A DNA stretch of 64,000 bases, taken from contig NW_025408678.1 in NCBI RefSeq assembly GCF_020360975.1, positions 1,178,001 to 1,242,000 on the forward strand, in the 5' to 3' direction. This stretch comes from Hirsutella rhossiliensis (Eukaryota > Ascomycota > Sordariomycetes > Hypocreales > Ophiocordycipitaceae). Position 1 is the first letter of the stretch. Each line of letters starts with the position of its first letter. The notes under the pieces were generated by a model, which saw only the letters and a program-made list of their open reading frames with translations, had not been told where the DNA came from and made no database searches. Shown one piece after another: positions 1 through 11,066 of the stretch. The translations under genes and the position numbers were made by a program.

Positions 1-1
1 G

Positions 2-178
2 TTTTATGCCGCAGAGTTTAAGATTGGCGTCGACGGAAAGGTAGCTGGTCTTGAGGTTTCTATGTACGATAGGTACGGAGGCGTCAATGAGGGCACGGTG
101 CTATTCCATAAGGTTGGGGGAAACACGGGCGGCCGAGAGAACGGGGCATCGCAGGAGTCGCTACGAGGTGCAACCTAG
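2..178 (+). CDS. 3' end of a possible serine beta-lactamase-like protein (partial)
   Basis: An open frame enters from the left edge and runs 58 codons to TAG at 176-178. The first ~37 residues read like a beta-strand-rich domain end (EFKIGVDGKVAGLEV near the start, TVLFHKV near residue 35). This resembles the C-terminal domain after the catalytic part of fungal beta-lactamase/transpeptidase-like proteins, often found in secondary-metabolite clusters. The last ~20 residues (Gly/Asn/Arg-rich) do not fit and may be read-through past a lost stop. Base composition is normal, without the RIP signature seen further right. No catalytic residue is in the window, so the family call rests on this short stretch and is tentative. 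Confidence 0.35.
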   Translation, partial: FYAAEFKIGVDGKVAGLEVSMYDRYGGVNEGTVLFHKVGGNTGGRENGASQESLRGAT

Positions 179-1074
179 TTAAGAACGCTTTCCCCGGTCG
201 GAGACCCTCAATGTCGAAGGACTAGGCACCGGGGGGAGGGTCTTAACACCCCTCAGTAGCACTTTTTAGGAGACAACCGGCCATCACAGGTATTGAGGAG
301 GTAGAGTACGTGTTCTTATGGCTCTCGATTCAAAATCCGTCGCCATTGAGTTACTTGGGGGGCCTAAAAGTCGGCCGAAGTTTAGGTAGGCGGACTTAAG
401 GTTATGTGGTAACTGTCAAGCTAGTAAAATACCGCTACACCATGCAAAATGAGGGCACCCCCAATAGAGGTGTTACTAACGCGTATTATAAGCCCTTTCT
501 TGTCCTGACAGTAACCCATCCTGGATAGGAAGGTTTAATATTAGCCGAGATGAGAGCCGTGATGATTATTACGCCATGCTTATGACACATTTGATAAGGA
601 ATTTGAGTCTTGGAGGGGGGTGCTCTGGCCTGCTCTTAAAATCATTGTCTAGATCAACTTGCATGGAAAGCACGAGTAGTCTAATCCTAATGCCGTAACT
701 GCAAGTCAACGGGCATGACACCGTGATCCCGCCGCGTGAGTCGCCATGTCTTCCTTATGCTCGCCCTCCTATGTACGATGGCCCTTGACGCATTCCTATA
801 TGCGACACTAATAATAATCCACTCTCCGGCATGGCCTTGCATCTACGGAAGACTCCGCTTTTGTTACTGGCTTATTAGTGGTTGCCTTGGTTGATAGAGG
901 TGCATATTTCAAAAGTCCCTACTTCGTACTCTGTACTACTTGCAGCCGTAGGTATTGAGCTGAACCGGTCAGGAACGGCGGTTTTTTTGCGCGGCCTTCC
1001 TCTAACACTGGTCTTTGCCAAAACACCAAAATACTCGCGAAAGAGTCTGATCGTTGTCGTTTTGTTTGAATACC
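179..1074. other. Intergenic stretch, no gene recognised
   Basis: About 0.9 kb of ordinary composition between the partial gene on the left and the ABC transporter start. Two overlapping ~70-codon frames (875-1084 minus, 882-1094 plus) show no recognisable motif and are mirror shadows. The stretch must hold the promoter of the transporter gene, but I could not pick a convincing TATA box or CT-rich block. Confidence 0.4.
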
Positions 1075-4000
1075 ATGAAACCACACTGCAATGACGATAG
1101 CTTTGGCCCCCTGGCCAAGGGATGCTACTAGGATTTTGATTTCACAATCTTCTTCGAAAACACAATCGTCTCCATCCTTCCTTCCTTAATAGTCATCTTG
1201 GCAGCCAGCACAAGGATATTGCGTCTTCACCGTCAACAGAGGCTGGTTGCGGCGGGAATGCTCCAGGTCGTCAAATTGGTGAGTTTCAATCCAAATCGAT
1301 ATAAGCCGTCATGTATATACCAGGCTCGATCTTGCTCATTACTGCTCCTAGTTTGCCCTTGCAGTTTATACGGCACTGCAAGCAGCTCTTCTTTCCTTTT
1401 GGTTTACCTATTAGGCCTTGAGAACTTGGTCCTCTATAACAGCGGCTGGACTTGCCCTTGTCACTGCCATCCTTCTCTGCTTGCTATCATATCTTGAGCA
1501 TGGCCGCAGCATTCGACCGTTATCCATTCTGCTGCTATACTGCATGTTTTCTACTCTTTTCGATGCTATCCGCGCCCGGACGGTATGGCTGGTGTCTCCG
1601 GCGTCGACGCTCGCGGCGCTTGCCATTGCCTCGGTAGTCGCCAAAGCCGTGGTCCTGGTCCTGGAATCGCACGAGAAATCAAACTCCATCATAGCACCAA
1701 AGGAGGCATACGGACCCGAGAGCACCAGCAGCGTGTTGAACCGAAGCATCTTTTTCTGGCTTAACCGCGTTGTATGGAACGGTGCACGAACGGCTTTGCT
1801 CCCGGGAAATCTTGATGAATTGACTCCAGAGATGACCTCGACCTCTCTCGGCTCCCCTTTCCTCGATGCTTAGGCAAATTCGAAGTAGAAGCGAAAAAGC
1901 TTCGCATGCATGCGAGCCCTTTTCGCCACCTTGAAGTGGCCAATACTCAAGACACTCTTGCCGCGGGTCCTGCTCTTAGCGTTTACAGTCTGCCAGCCAG
2001 TTCTCCTGCATAATCTGATTGAGTACTTGGGGCAGGCTTCCATACCCGAGACCGAGGCGGTTGGTAAGGGCCTGATTAGCGCTTACGCTCTCTTGTACAT
2101 GAGTGGCCGTGGCGACTGGCGCCTACTGGTACCATCACTACCGGGTGCTCACCATGATTCGCGGATGTTTGGTTTCGGCCATCGGTTGGCAGACGTTAAG
2201 GATCAACATCTATGCAATGAGCGATCCCAAAGCCCCCGTGACATTGATGAGTACGGATGTTAAGAGGATCCTATTCGGGCTGCGCAGTTTCCACGAGTTC
2301 TAGGCCATTGTTATCTAAGTCGGAATTTTAACCTATTTGCTGCACAGACAGCTCGGCACGGCGCTCGTGGTTCCCATCGTCGTCACGGCCTTCTCCTCCA
2401 TCGCAACAGTCTAGGTCAGCCGGTCTTCGCATGCTCGCCAAACCAAATAGATGCAGGCTGCCCAGTCCCGTATCGGGGCGACTTCGAACATCCTATCGTC
2501 CATCAAGGCCATCAAGATGCGAGCACTGACAGTGTGTGTCTCTTCCATCGTTCATGATCTACGACTCGAGGAGCTCATATACGCGGCGCGATTCAGAATA
2601 TTGTTGGTGTAGACCGCCGGGCTGGGCTATATGCCGCAGTTCATCTCACCCCTTCTTACATTCCTGGTATTTATCCTTTCATCGAGGGCCACTCATCAGT
2701 TGTTCGACGCTTCTCGAGCTTTCACGTCTCTCTCCTTGCTGTTGCTCATCGCCCAGTCTCTTAGTCAGACTCTGCTTGATCTGCTATCACTTCTCGCTGC
2801 ATTCGGATCCTCGGCGCGGATCGATGAATTCCTCTTAACTGAGCACCAAACCGACTTCAGGGACTTTAATATGAATACCGGCACAAAAGCCGCCTCCACG
2901 GATATGGAAGACCCTTCAATGAGTGACGGCATTGTTGAAGAGAAAGCCCCCGTGGAGTTGGCCCTCTAGCCCGTCGTTGCGGGACACGAGGCTATCATCC
3001 AAATCAGCTAAGGCTCCTGCGGCTGGGGCAATGGTGATATTCTTCACGACATCAACCTTGCCATCCCACGGGGCCACCTTACTCTTATTGTCGGGCCGGT
3101 CGCCTATGGCAAATCTACCCTCTGTCACGCCTTGTTAGGGGAGACTCCCACATGGAATGGAAAACTATACGTATTAGGCGATTCCAAGAAGATTGGCTTC
3201 TGTAGCCAAACACCGTACTTGGCCAACGGGACAATCAAGGAAAACATTGTGGGATATTCCGATTTCTCGCGGCCTTGGTATAATGCCGTTATTAGCGCCT
3301 GTGCATTGTCGTACGATATCGCCCAGATGCCTAGCCGAGATAGCACCGTTATCGGAAGCGACGGTATCAACCTCAGCGGTGGCCAGCGCCAAAAGGTCGC
3401 CCTAGCTAGAGCTTTATACGCCTAAAGCTCTATCCTTATCCTTAATGATGTTTTAAGCGGCCTCGATAGCGAGGGGTCAAACCACATCTTCTGGCATGTT
3501 ATGGGTCCGGAGGGCATCGCTCGACGACAGAATATTACCGTCATCTTTGCCACGCACGCCACGCAGTTCCTTCCCTTTAGCGACCACATTGTTGCACTGG
3601 GCAGCTCCGGAAAAGTCGCGCAGTAGGGCAATTACCCTTCTCTTTGCTCTCAAGAAGGCTTTTCGACTTATCTAACCGTCGCCCAAGAGCGGAGCGTAAA
3701 CAAGGTGCGGGCATAGGAAGGCGAGGAAGCAGCCGCAAGCAGTGAGAAAGTCTCTAAACTTGACACGGACGAGAGCACCCGAAACCGAACAACAAGCGAT
3801 CTCGCCGTCTACCGTTACTATTCTAAGGCAGTCGGGACTTAGGCGACCTACCTTCTTCTACTCCTTGGTATACTTTACGCTGCCTCATATAACATCCCGA
3901 GTTACTGGCTTAATATCTGGGTAAATGCCGTCAACCCCGGCGATCTCGTCTACTAGGGAGTCTATACAGCATTCCAGATCACAGCCCTCCTTCTCTTATT

Positions 4001-5676
4001 CGCAGCAGCGTACCATACTTTCATCCGCGTCATTACCCGCGCGGGATCATTCTTACACGCCTCGCTCCTTAAGTCCATAATGGAGGCGCCCTTATCCTTC
4101 TTTAGTTCTACCGACAGCGGCATCACTATAAACCGATTCTCTTAAGATCTCCAATTTATAGACAACGAGCTACCTCTAGCGCTGCTCACATTGCTCCTAA
4201 CAATTTTCCTGTCGCTCGGTCAGGCGGCCCTGATTATTGCTTCAAGCCCATAGGTCGGGCTGGCATTCATCGTCTTAATACCAGTCTTCTATGCAGTTTA
4301 GAACTTCTATCTTTAAACATCTCGTCAGTTAAGATCATTAGAGCTTGAGGCTAAAAGTCCGTTATACACCAGTTTCTTAGAGACATTGAATGGGCTGTCG
4401 ACCCTAAGGTCCTTCGGCTGGGCATTAGAGACTTTAGAAGCAAACCACAGGCTTCTAGATTCGTCTCAAAAGCCGCTGTATCTGCTCTATATGATTCAGC
4501 GCTGGCTGACCTTTGTTCTCGACATGATCGTCGCCGGTGTTGCAATCATCGTCGTGGCCCTCGCGGTAGCTCTAAAATCGAGTGGCGGACTTGCGGGCGT
4601 TGCCTTGACGCAGGTAATGTCGCTAAGCATGATGCTTACAACCATTGTCATGCAGTGGACAGTCGTGGAGACGAGCATCGGGTCTGTTAGTAGAATTAAG
4701 AATTTTGTTGAAAATACGCCCTCGGAGAATAAGACAAACGAGGTTTTCGAACCTCCTTTGGCTTGGCCTCGTGCCGGTAAAATCTGTCTTAACAGCGTTA
4801 GCGCCTTCTACGAGTAAGTGCCATGCACATTCTAGACCCTGAAGTCGATTGCTAACGCATCATTACTAGAACAAAACCGGACTCTCTTATTCTCCGGACT
4901 GTGAGCCTATCCGTAGAAGGCGGACAGAAGATAGGAATATGTGGCCGAAGCGGCAGGTAAATCGTTCACCCAGTGTAACCGAGATTTCAAAACTGTTTAC
5001 TAACTAGAAGCCTCAGTGGTAAATCTTCACTGCTTCTGCTATTATCACGCATGCTAGAGATGAAAGAAGGCTCCATCGTTATTGATGGTGTCGATCTTAG
5101 CACTGTGCCTCGAAACACGGTCCGCGCTCGACTGAATATCGTTCCTCAAGAACCCGTGTTTATCCCTGGCACAGTTCGCTTTAACCTCGATCCTCGCCAT
5201 GAGTCTTCGGACTCTGAAGTGGTTGAAGCACTGAGGCGGGTGCATCTCTTGGATATTCTGGAAGCCAAAGGCGGGCTACTGTCACAACTTGATCTAGGCT
5301 TTCTCAGCCACGGTCAACGTCAGTTGTTTTGCTTGGCGGTTGCCATCCTTCGCAAGGCGAGTATTGTGCTACTTGATGAAGTCACGAGCAAGTAAGTCGC
5401 GCTTAGGCCTGACCCCACGAATTTAAGTTGTGCTGACTGGTACTAAGTGTGGACCGGGCTACGGACGACCTCATGCAGACAATTATTCGCAAGCAGTTTA
5501 GGGACTGCACCGTTATTTCTATTGCTCATCGGCTAAGTACTATTCTAGACTTTGATCAAGTTGTAGTGCTTGATTGCGGAGTGGTATGTGAAGTTGGTGA
5601 TCCCCAACAGCTTCTTCAATCGACCTCCCGGTTTAAGGAAATGTGGATAGGTAATAACGGGGATAGCGTAGATTAG
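1075..5676 (+). pseudogene. ABCC-type (MRP-like) full ABC transporter, RIP-damaged pseudogene
   Basis: Exons fit 1075-1278, 1352-4813, 4870-4956, 5017-5391 and 5448-5676, with GT..AG introns of 73, 56, 60 and 56 bp. Start is ATG at 1075; the frame then reads the TMD0 typical of fungal ABCC exporters (CNDDSFGPLAKGC, DFDFTIFFE). Order: TMD0, TMD1 (~1.7-2.8 kb), NBD1 (Walker A as VGPVAYGKST at ~3090-3120, LSGGQRQK at ~3373, Walker B with LND for LDD), TMD2 (~3.8-4.7 kb), NBD2 (Walker A GRSG-SGKSS split by the third intron, LSHGQRQL, LLDEVTS, IAHRL), stop at 5674. Length (~1450 codons) suits a full transporter. About twenty in-frame stops (e.g. 1129, 1412, 1871, 2301) are all TAG or TAA, none TGA, as CAG/CAA/TGG mutation would give. 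One frameshift lies near 2100. NBD1 Walker A and B are also altered. It would have been a membrane exporter; substrate unknown. It cannot make a full protein now. Confidence 0.93.
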
Positions 5677-6461
5677 ATGAAGCCGGGAGCAAAAGCCTTG
5701 CGAGATCGGGCATAGAATCAAGGCCAGGCAGAGCAAACCTTAGAGTCAGTGTCGCATTCGGGATACGTATAATAAAATGCGCGATTATTAAGTGATGTCA
5801 TCGAACTTTCTAGATAACATTATAGAAAGGAGTGCAAGGCTAGGTCTTATATAGACATGGCCGATAGATTCGTTGTGCCCATAGAACCTTCTAGAGATAG
5901 CTAGTCTCCTCTAATAGGTTCTAACTATTGCTAGTTATTAGGTCTTTGCATTAAAGAAAGAGGGTGTGTATTGCTCTATCCTGCTTAAAAGAGGGAGTCC
6001 GTAGGTGTAACTATATATATATATATATACGAAGTACGGGGGGAATAGGTTTCCCTACTAATCTAGCAGCTTACGGTTATCCGGATCCGTTAAGTAACTT
6101 CCTTAGTATCCCTTAGGTTAACTACCGCATTCGGTGCCTCTAGATACGGCGATAGCATCGTCTCCGCTTATAGGGATAAGGGGCGCGCCTATTAGTGCGT
6201 ATAGGCGTAAGCCTAACCTTTAATAGCTATATATTAAAAAACATTATTACGTCTTCTTAGCTAACTTTTCGAAACTAAGCCTAAAACACGAAAAACGTAT
6301 ACGCCTAGAACCGTCGCGAATAGTATATTACGCCCCCCTGAGTATAGCCTCGCGTAGCTACTAGCGCGTGCGTAATATACTACCGAAGTTTATAAATTAA
6401 GCGAGGTTTTCCTTTATATAGGTAGAAAACTCTTCCCCGCCCTCGCTAACTAAGGGTATAA
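5677..6461. other. AT-rich, RIP-like non-coding transition zone
   Basis: No gene seen. Composition changes from near normal after the transporter stop to strongly TpA-rich by about 5.8-5.9 kb, so this marks the edge of the mutated block. It contains a (TA)9 microsatellite at about 6011-6029. The last bases (from 6449) form the left target-site duplication of the SINE that follows. Confidence 0.5.
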
Positions 6462-6541
6462 GGGGGGATAGCGTAGTAGTAGAAGCGCCTAGAAGACCCG
6501 CTTCTTCTATAAGGTCGTAGGTTCGAATCCCGCTCCCCCCC
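6462..6541 (+). tRNA. tRNA-like SINE head (pseudo-tRNA, isotype unclear)
   Basis: GGGGGGA at the 5' end can pair with TCCCCCC at 6534-6540. TA follows at positions 8-9, then a D-arm-like GCG..CGC, a perfect 7 bp hairpin (TAGAAGA/TCTTCTA) where the anticodon arm should be, AAGGTC as variable loop, and a T-arm with GTTCGAATCC. The anticodon loop is six bases, so no isotype can be read. The T-stem mismatch fits C-to-T and G-to-A change. Because the SINE body and a LINE tail follow directly, this is a polymerase III promoter relic rather than a working tRNA. Confidence 0.6.
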
Positions 6542-6963
6542 CCTAGCTTATCTAGCTGCTCTACCGCTAGCCCTAACCAGCTAGCACTAATAGTGCCCGC
6601 TTATAGCGGGGTAGAAACGGCCCCCGGGCTATATAACGGAATAGCCCTCGGGCTATATAATAATAAGCTACTATAGCTATAACGCTATAACGCCTCTAAA
6701 CCTTTATAACTACTTCGATCCTCGATATAGGAAAATAAGGGGGGCCTAGGAACCTAGTAATAGGGGAAAAAAACATAGCGTAGGACTAGCTAGATTAACC
6801 TTTCCTTTATTATCTTTATATTTATATAAAGAAAAATTCCTCCCTAATTAGTTATAGGCTATAAGGTTATATAATTAGCTAGGACTATTAGTAGGGGGCT
6901 CCCCTTACTAGCCTCGCTATAGCCCTAGATGCTATATATAAGTAATAATATAAAATAAAAAAA
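6463..6963 (+). mobile_element. SINE-a: tRNA-headed SINE with a LINE-type 3' tail
   Basis: A ~500 bp unit with three parts: a tRNA-like head (6462-6541), a body, and a 3' region from ~6770 that aligns closely with the 3' UTR of the LINE fragment at 7510-7693, ending in the same A-rich tail. It is flanked by near-identical direct repeats, ACTAAGGGTATAAG at 6449-6462 and ACTAAGAGTATATAAG at 6964-6979, which look like a target-site duplication with a TA indel. Head plus LINE tail plus duplication is the classic layout of a SINE mobilised by a partner LINE. It codes for no protein. The first head base overlaps the duplication, so the 5' boundary is uncertain by one base. Confidence 0.7.
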
Positions 6964-6979
6964 ACTAAGAGTATATAAG

Positions 6980-7693
6980 GGACCCCTTTAGTCTCTATTA
7001 GCTACTTATAAAGAAAGGTCTAGTAAGCTACTAAGGACTACTAGAAGGGCCTTTAGGCCGCCGAGGTAGCTAAAGGCCTTAGGGCTAAGGGCCTAGGTAA
7101 GTACTATATATCTATTTAAAAGACCCCCCGCTTAGCCTTTAGCCCGGATAAGGACCTTATAGGGAGGCCTAGGCCCTTCTTTTTAGCCTTCTACTAGCTC
7201 TTCTTTAAGGCTAGCTTCTTATTTTCCTTCTTAAAAAGGACTAATAAGGTAGACTAAGACGACTACCGCTATAGCTAAGGAAGGTATATAGCTAAGCACC
7301 TTATCCTAAGGTGCCCGAACTATAAGAGGGAAAGAGAGGTCTTTTATTAAACCTTAATAAGATAGAAGGAGGCCCTTAGCCTACCTTTTCTCTATAGCTC
7401 TAAGGAAGAAAGGGAAGCCCTTCTAACCTTCCTAGCTAAAATAGAGATAGGAACGGCTAAGTAGCTTAAAAAGGAGTAACCTAGGGGCCCTAGGGCCCTT
7501 AGGAGGGGAAAATACTATATAGGAGGAACTAAACTAACCTTTCCTTTATCTTTACTTTTATAGCTACCCTTTCCTTAATTAGTTATAAGCCCCTAGGCTT
7601 TATAGCTAGCTAGGACTACTAATAAGGGCCTAGGCCCCTATTAGCCTCGCTATAGCCTTAGAGGCTATATATAAGTAATAATATAAAAAAAAA
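6980..7693 (+). mobile_element. LINE-C, 5'-truncated 3' end (ORF2 C-terminus plus 3' UTR)
   Basis: A ~710 bp fragment of a Tad-like non-LTR retrotransposon. About 7080-7479 reads, once RIP stops are ignored, as the end of ORF2, with the cysteine-histidine motif near the C-terminus of LINE ORF2 proteins (AKHLILRCPNYKRERE) followed by ..LKKE and a stop at about 7478-7480. A ~200 bp 3' UTR then ends in an A-rich tail (AATATAAAAAAAAAAC). The target motif ACTAARGGTATATA occurs on both sides (6964 and 7694). A second copy of this 3' end lies inverted at 56539-57214, and its 3' UTR is also the tail of SINE-a. Confidence 0.75.
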
Positions 7694-7707
7694 ACTAAAG
7701 GTATATA

Positions 7708-9240
7708 CCCCCCGCTAATAGGACCTAGCCTAGACCTAACCTAGGACCCTAGCCTAAGCCTAAGAAGGGCCCCTTTAACCCCGCCCTTAACCTAAGGGCT
7801 AAAATAAGTACCTTAGAAGCTAGGGCCTACTTAAAAGAAGCCTTAAAAGGCTAATACCTTTTAAAAACCCTAGAAGAAAGGCCTAAGACTTAAGACTAGG
7901 ACCTAAAGGATATTAAGATAGAAGATAATACCTAGCTTATACTAAAGACTAGCCTTTTTAGGCCTAGCTTAGCCTTATCTTAAGCTAGCTACTTTTAGCC
8001 TAACTAGCTTTTAAAGTAAGTAAAGGGATAAAAAAGAGCTACCCTTAATAGCCCTATTAACCTTACGCTTATCTAACCTATATTCTAATACTTATAGTAG
8101 ACCTAGCCCCGGCCCTAGTACCCCTTCCCTATAGACCGGGCTTAGGGCTTCCTTTAGTAGGCCTTCTAAGCCCTTAAAGAAGCCTAAAAATTTAAACCCT
8201 TTTATAAGACCGTTATAAAAAGGCTTAAGAAGGTAGCTATAAAGACCCTAGACTACTAACGGCCCCTATACTAGCCTAAGGCCGCTTAGTAGCTTAAGGC
8301 TACCTAAGGAAACCTTAAAACTAGCTTATAAGCTAAGGTTACTATAAAGAAAGCGCCTAAGGCCCTAGCTAAGGCTCTAGCTAAGGCCCTAGTAAAGGCC
8401 CTAACTAAGGCCCTAGCTAAAAGGAATATAAAAGAGGACTTTTAACTTATTTTAAAGCTAAAGAAGGGGTCGCTAATACTAACTATTAGCCCTATTACTC
8501 TTTATAACGAGCTTAATAAGGCTATAAGGGAACTAGCTATATTAGCTCTATCGACTTTAAATAAAAGTAATATAGTTATAATAATAAAGGCCCCTTATAT
8601 AGTAAAGAAGCTTTTAAAGTAGTAGGAAATATAGTCCTTATACCTTAAGGGTCTACCTATTAAATCGGCCGACCTTCTTACTAGCTAGACTAAGCTAGTA
8701 GCTTAGAGCATCCCTAACCTCTTAGATACCCCTATCCTAGATATCTTTACTAAAGAGGCTAAGACTTATAGCGGGATTAATATCCTAGGGTAGCTTAAGT
8801 AGCTAGGCACCCTAGGCCTAACGTAAAAGGTATAATCTATTATCTTTATAGTCCTTTTAAAAGCTATAAGGGCCGAATACTAGAAAAAAGGCCTCTATAT
8901 AATAAGCCTATAGATTTAGGTCGAGGCTTATAAGGAATATACTATATATATATAGTACTATAAGTGCCTTTCCTTTAGCTATAACCCCTAGACTTACTAG
9001 TAGCCTATTAAGTATATCTTTTACTTAAAAAAGTACTTAACTAAGGATTATAACTACCCTAGCTATAAGGCTAGCTAAAGCTACTCTTACTTTAAGGTCT
9101 AATACTATAACTATAAAGGAGAGTACCTTATAACTAATAAGGTATAATATAAAGTCTATAAAAGAATAACTAATACTTAATAGCCTTAGCCTCCTTATAC
9201 TTATAGGGCCCTTAAGGCCTAACTACGACCCTATTAGTAT
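7708..9240 (+). pseudogene. LINE-B ORF1 (gag-like, Cys-rich), RIP-inactivated
   Basis: One frame can be followed for ~1.4 kb with only TAG/TAA interruptions. The N-terminal third is helical and charged (LRAKISTLEARAYLKEAL), then comes a Lys-Ala-Leu repeat at ~8340-8420 (K-A-L-A/T tandem), then a long helical part. The C-terminal part at ~8940-9130 has many Tyr where Cys and His belong (YYKCLSF..., YLKKYLTKDYNYPSYK, YYNYKGEY), which restores to several zinc knuckles of LINE gag type. It would bind element RNA. ORF2 follows at ~9280. No ATG survives, so the start is uncertain. Confidence 0.7.
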
Positions 9241-9264
9241 TATATAGTATAATACTAATAAGTA

Positions 9265-9403
9265 GGAAATAGCTAACCTATTAATCTTAAAGTAGGCCCT
9301 AAAATAAGAGCGGCCCTTATCTTATTATAAGAGCCTTACCTTTATAAGATCGATAATAGCTATATCCTTATATAGTACCTAGCTTATAACGTTATAACCT
9401 TTA
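9265..9403 (+). pseudogene. LINE-B ORF2, 5' end (APE-type endonuclease), cut off by a Gypsy insertion
   Basis: The frame after ORF1 reads KVGPKIRAALILL then a RIP stop then EPYLYK. This matches the start of LINE endonucleases, where a catalytic Glu sits in a Q-E-P-Y context. The frame ends at 9403 where the LTR of a minus-strand Gypsy-1 begins. The rest of ORF2 was not found to the right, consistent with the later deletion seen at about 11066. Confidence 0.65.
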
Positions 9404-11066
9404 TATAACGACCGGTGTTATTCCTAAGGGATAAACCTATTAAGGGGTTTATATTAGTAGATATAATAGGGCGTGGTCTAAGTAATAATATATATATTAC
9501 GTTAGTAATAAGTCGGAGGTCGTAGACCGTAGACTATAACTAGGTAATTAAAATTAGAGATAGAATTATAATAAAGATCTATATTAAAAGCTAGAGAGCT
9601 ATCTATCTAAAGGAGTAAAAGTAAGTAGCTATATATACCTATAGAGACTATCCTTAGATTATAGGCCTAGCTATAATCCCTAACGTTAGATCGTATAGAG
9701 CGTAGTAATCTCGTTAATCTTAGATTACTTAGATCTCTACGATCCTCTTAATCCTATATTTATTAGATTATCGTACCGACTATTTATCCGTTAGGCCGTA
9801 TTACGTGCTTAACGCGGTCGCCTATTAGCGGCCTAGTAGCAGTGGTCGTAATACGATATCTCCCCTCCTTTTAGTCTTATCCGTAAGACTTACTATAGCT
9901 GCCTTAGCCGCCGTATATAAATATACCCTTATCGCGTCGTACGTAAGTATATCGTTCCTTATCTCTTTATCCTTTTAGGATATACTACTAATAGTATATC
10001 TAGTCGTATATTAAAAAATCGTTCCTAAAAAGCCTCTAAGCGCGCTACTCTTACTAAATATATTAACTTAAGTAGAGATCCTACTAATATACTATATACT
10101 TAATACTTTAAGGCGAAGAAGATAAATTATTAAATAGCTAAAAATTCTTCGCGCTATAATAATTATATTACTAGTAGTCGTCCCTATTATAATAGTGTTT
10201 TAGTAGCTTCTTTTTATAGGTGTCTTTTAATTCTTTCTATATATAGTAGCTAACGTATTTCTTTTAATAACTAAATTATTAGCGGAGTAGTATAGGCTAT
10301 ATTCTAAAGAGGAGGAAGCTAGGGAAGCCTTATTAGAGCTTTAAGCATAGCTTACGAATCTTTAGTCGTAAATATCTATTACTATTAATCGTTTAGCTTA
10401 TATCTAGAAGATTTAAAATCGTATAAAAGAAAAGAGTTCTAAGTTATTTTATCGTAGTATTTAAGAAGTAGATACTAAGGATAGCGTTTTACCTACGCTT
10501 AATATATATAAGTATTAGGTAGTAAATAACTTATAATCGTTAGGCGTTCTTAATAAGGCGAATTAGTCTTTATTTAATATTAGCGAGGAGTTCGTAGATC
10601 TTAGTCCTTTAATCCCTCCTAAACCTTTTAGTAAAATTATTAAAGTAAAGAGCTATAGTAGGTTAAGTGCCTAAGTAGTTCCTAGGTATTTTCCTTTAGT
10701 TTATATCCCTTTTACTTAATAAGGTATTCTTATTACTAACCTTATTTTCTTATATCTAGTATTTATTCTACTTTATATTCTTAATCGTTATTAACTTAAA
10801 ATCTTTTATATAGTTTAGCGTTTTATAGCGCTAGTTCTAATAATAAGATATAAAATATTAGGTATATCTATATTATTATTAATAGCGAAAGTTTATAGTT
10901 AACTTTTAAAATAGTTTTCTTAACCTTAAATAGTCTAAGTTTCTTAAAATCTAATTTATTACTTAGTCGTTTTATTTTAATATTTCGTTATATAAGGTAG
11001 ACTATATCTCTCTCTTAAATAATTAGTCCCTATAATCTTTTCCGATTATAGTAAGTAGATATTTTA
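9404..11066 (-). mobile_element. Gypsy-1 copy a: truncated minus-strand chromovirus (3' LTR, antisense gene, start of 3' pol)
   Basis: Left LTR 9404-9853 begins TATAACGACCGGTGTTATTC and ends GGTCGTAATA, matching the LTRs at 27983 and 55403. Next to it is the polypurine tract (as CTCCCCTCCTTTTAG), then the antisense gene (9996-10719), then antisense pol matching 28452-29660. Homology stops at about 11066, where the sequence jumps into Copia-1. The rest of this copy is missing. Confidence 0.8.
9996..10719 (+). pseudogene. Antisense gene of Gypsy-1, type I (copy a)
   Basis: Encoded opposite to pol. The likely start is ATA TCT AGT (an ATG changed to ATA), directly downstream of an ATATACTACTAATAGT promoter-like stretch beside the LTR. 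It shares the body of the better readable copy at 28594: Cys-rich N-terminus with Tyr replacing Cys, then a coiled-coil stretch (EEARE.LLEL) and a C-terminal part overlapping the chromodomain end of pol in antisense. Stops are TAG/TAA, and a frameshift occurs between the two halves. Function unknown. Confidence 0.55.

Noticed and set aside
882..1094. Overlapping ~70-codon frames on both strands
   Set aside because: They mirror each other, have no motif, and the plus frame runs into the start of the ABC transporter in another frame.
6462..6541. Functional tRNA gene
   Set aside because: Six-base anticodon loop, T-stem mismatches, and position as head of a SINE with target duplications.
6770..7700. 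Two ~200 bp direct repeats read as LTRs of a miniature (TRIM-like) element
   Set aside because: The sequence between them encodes the C-terminus of LINE ORF2 and each repeat ends in an A-rich tail, so they are LINE 3' UTRs, one of them on a SINE.
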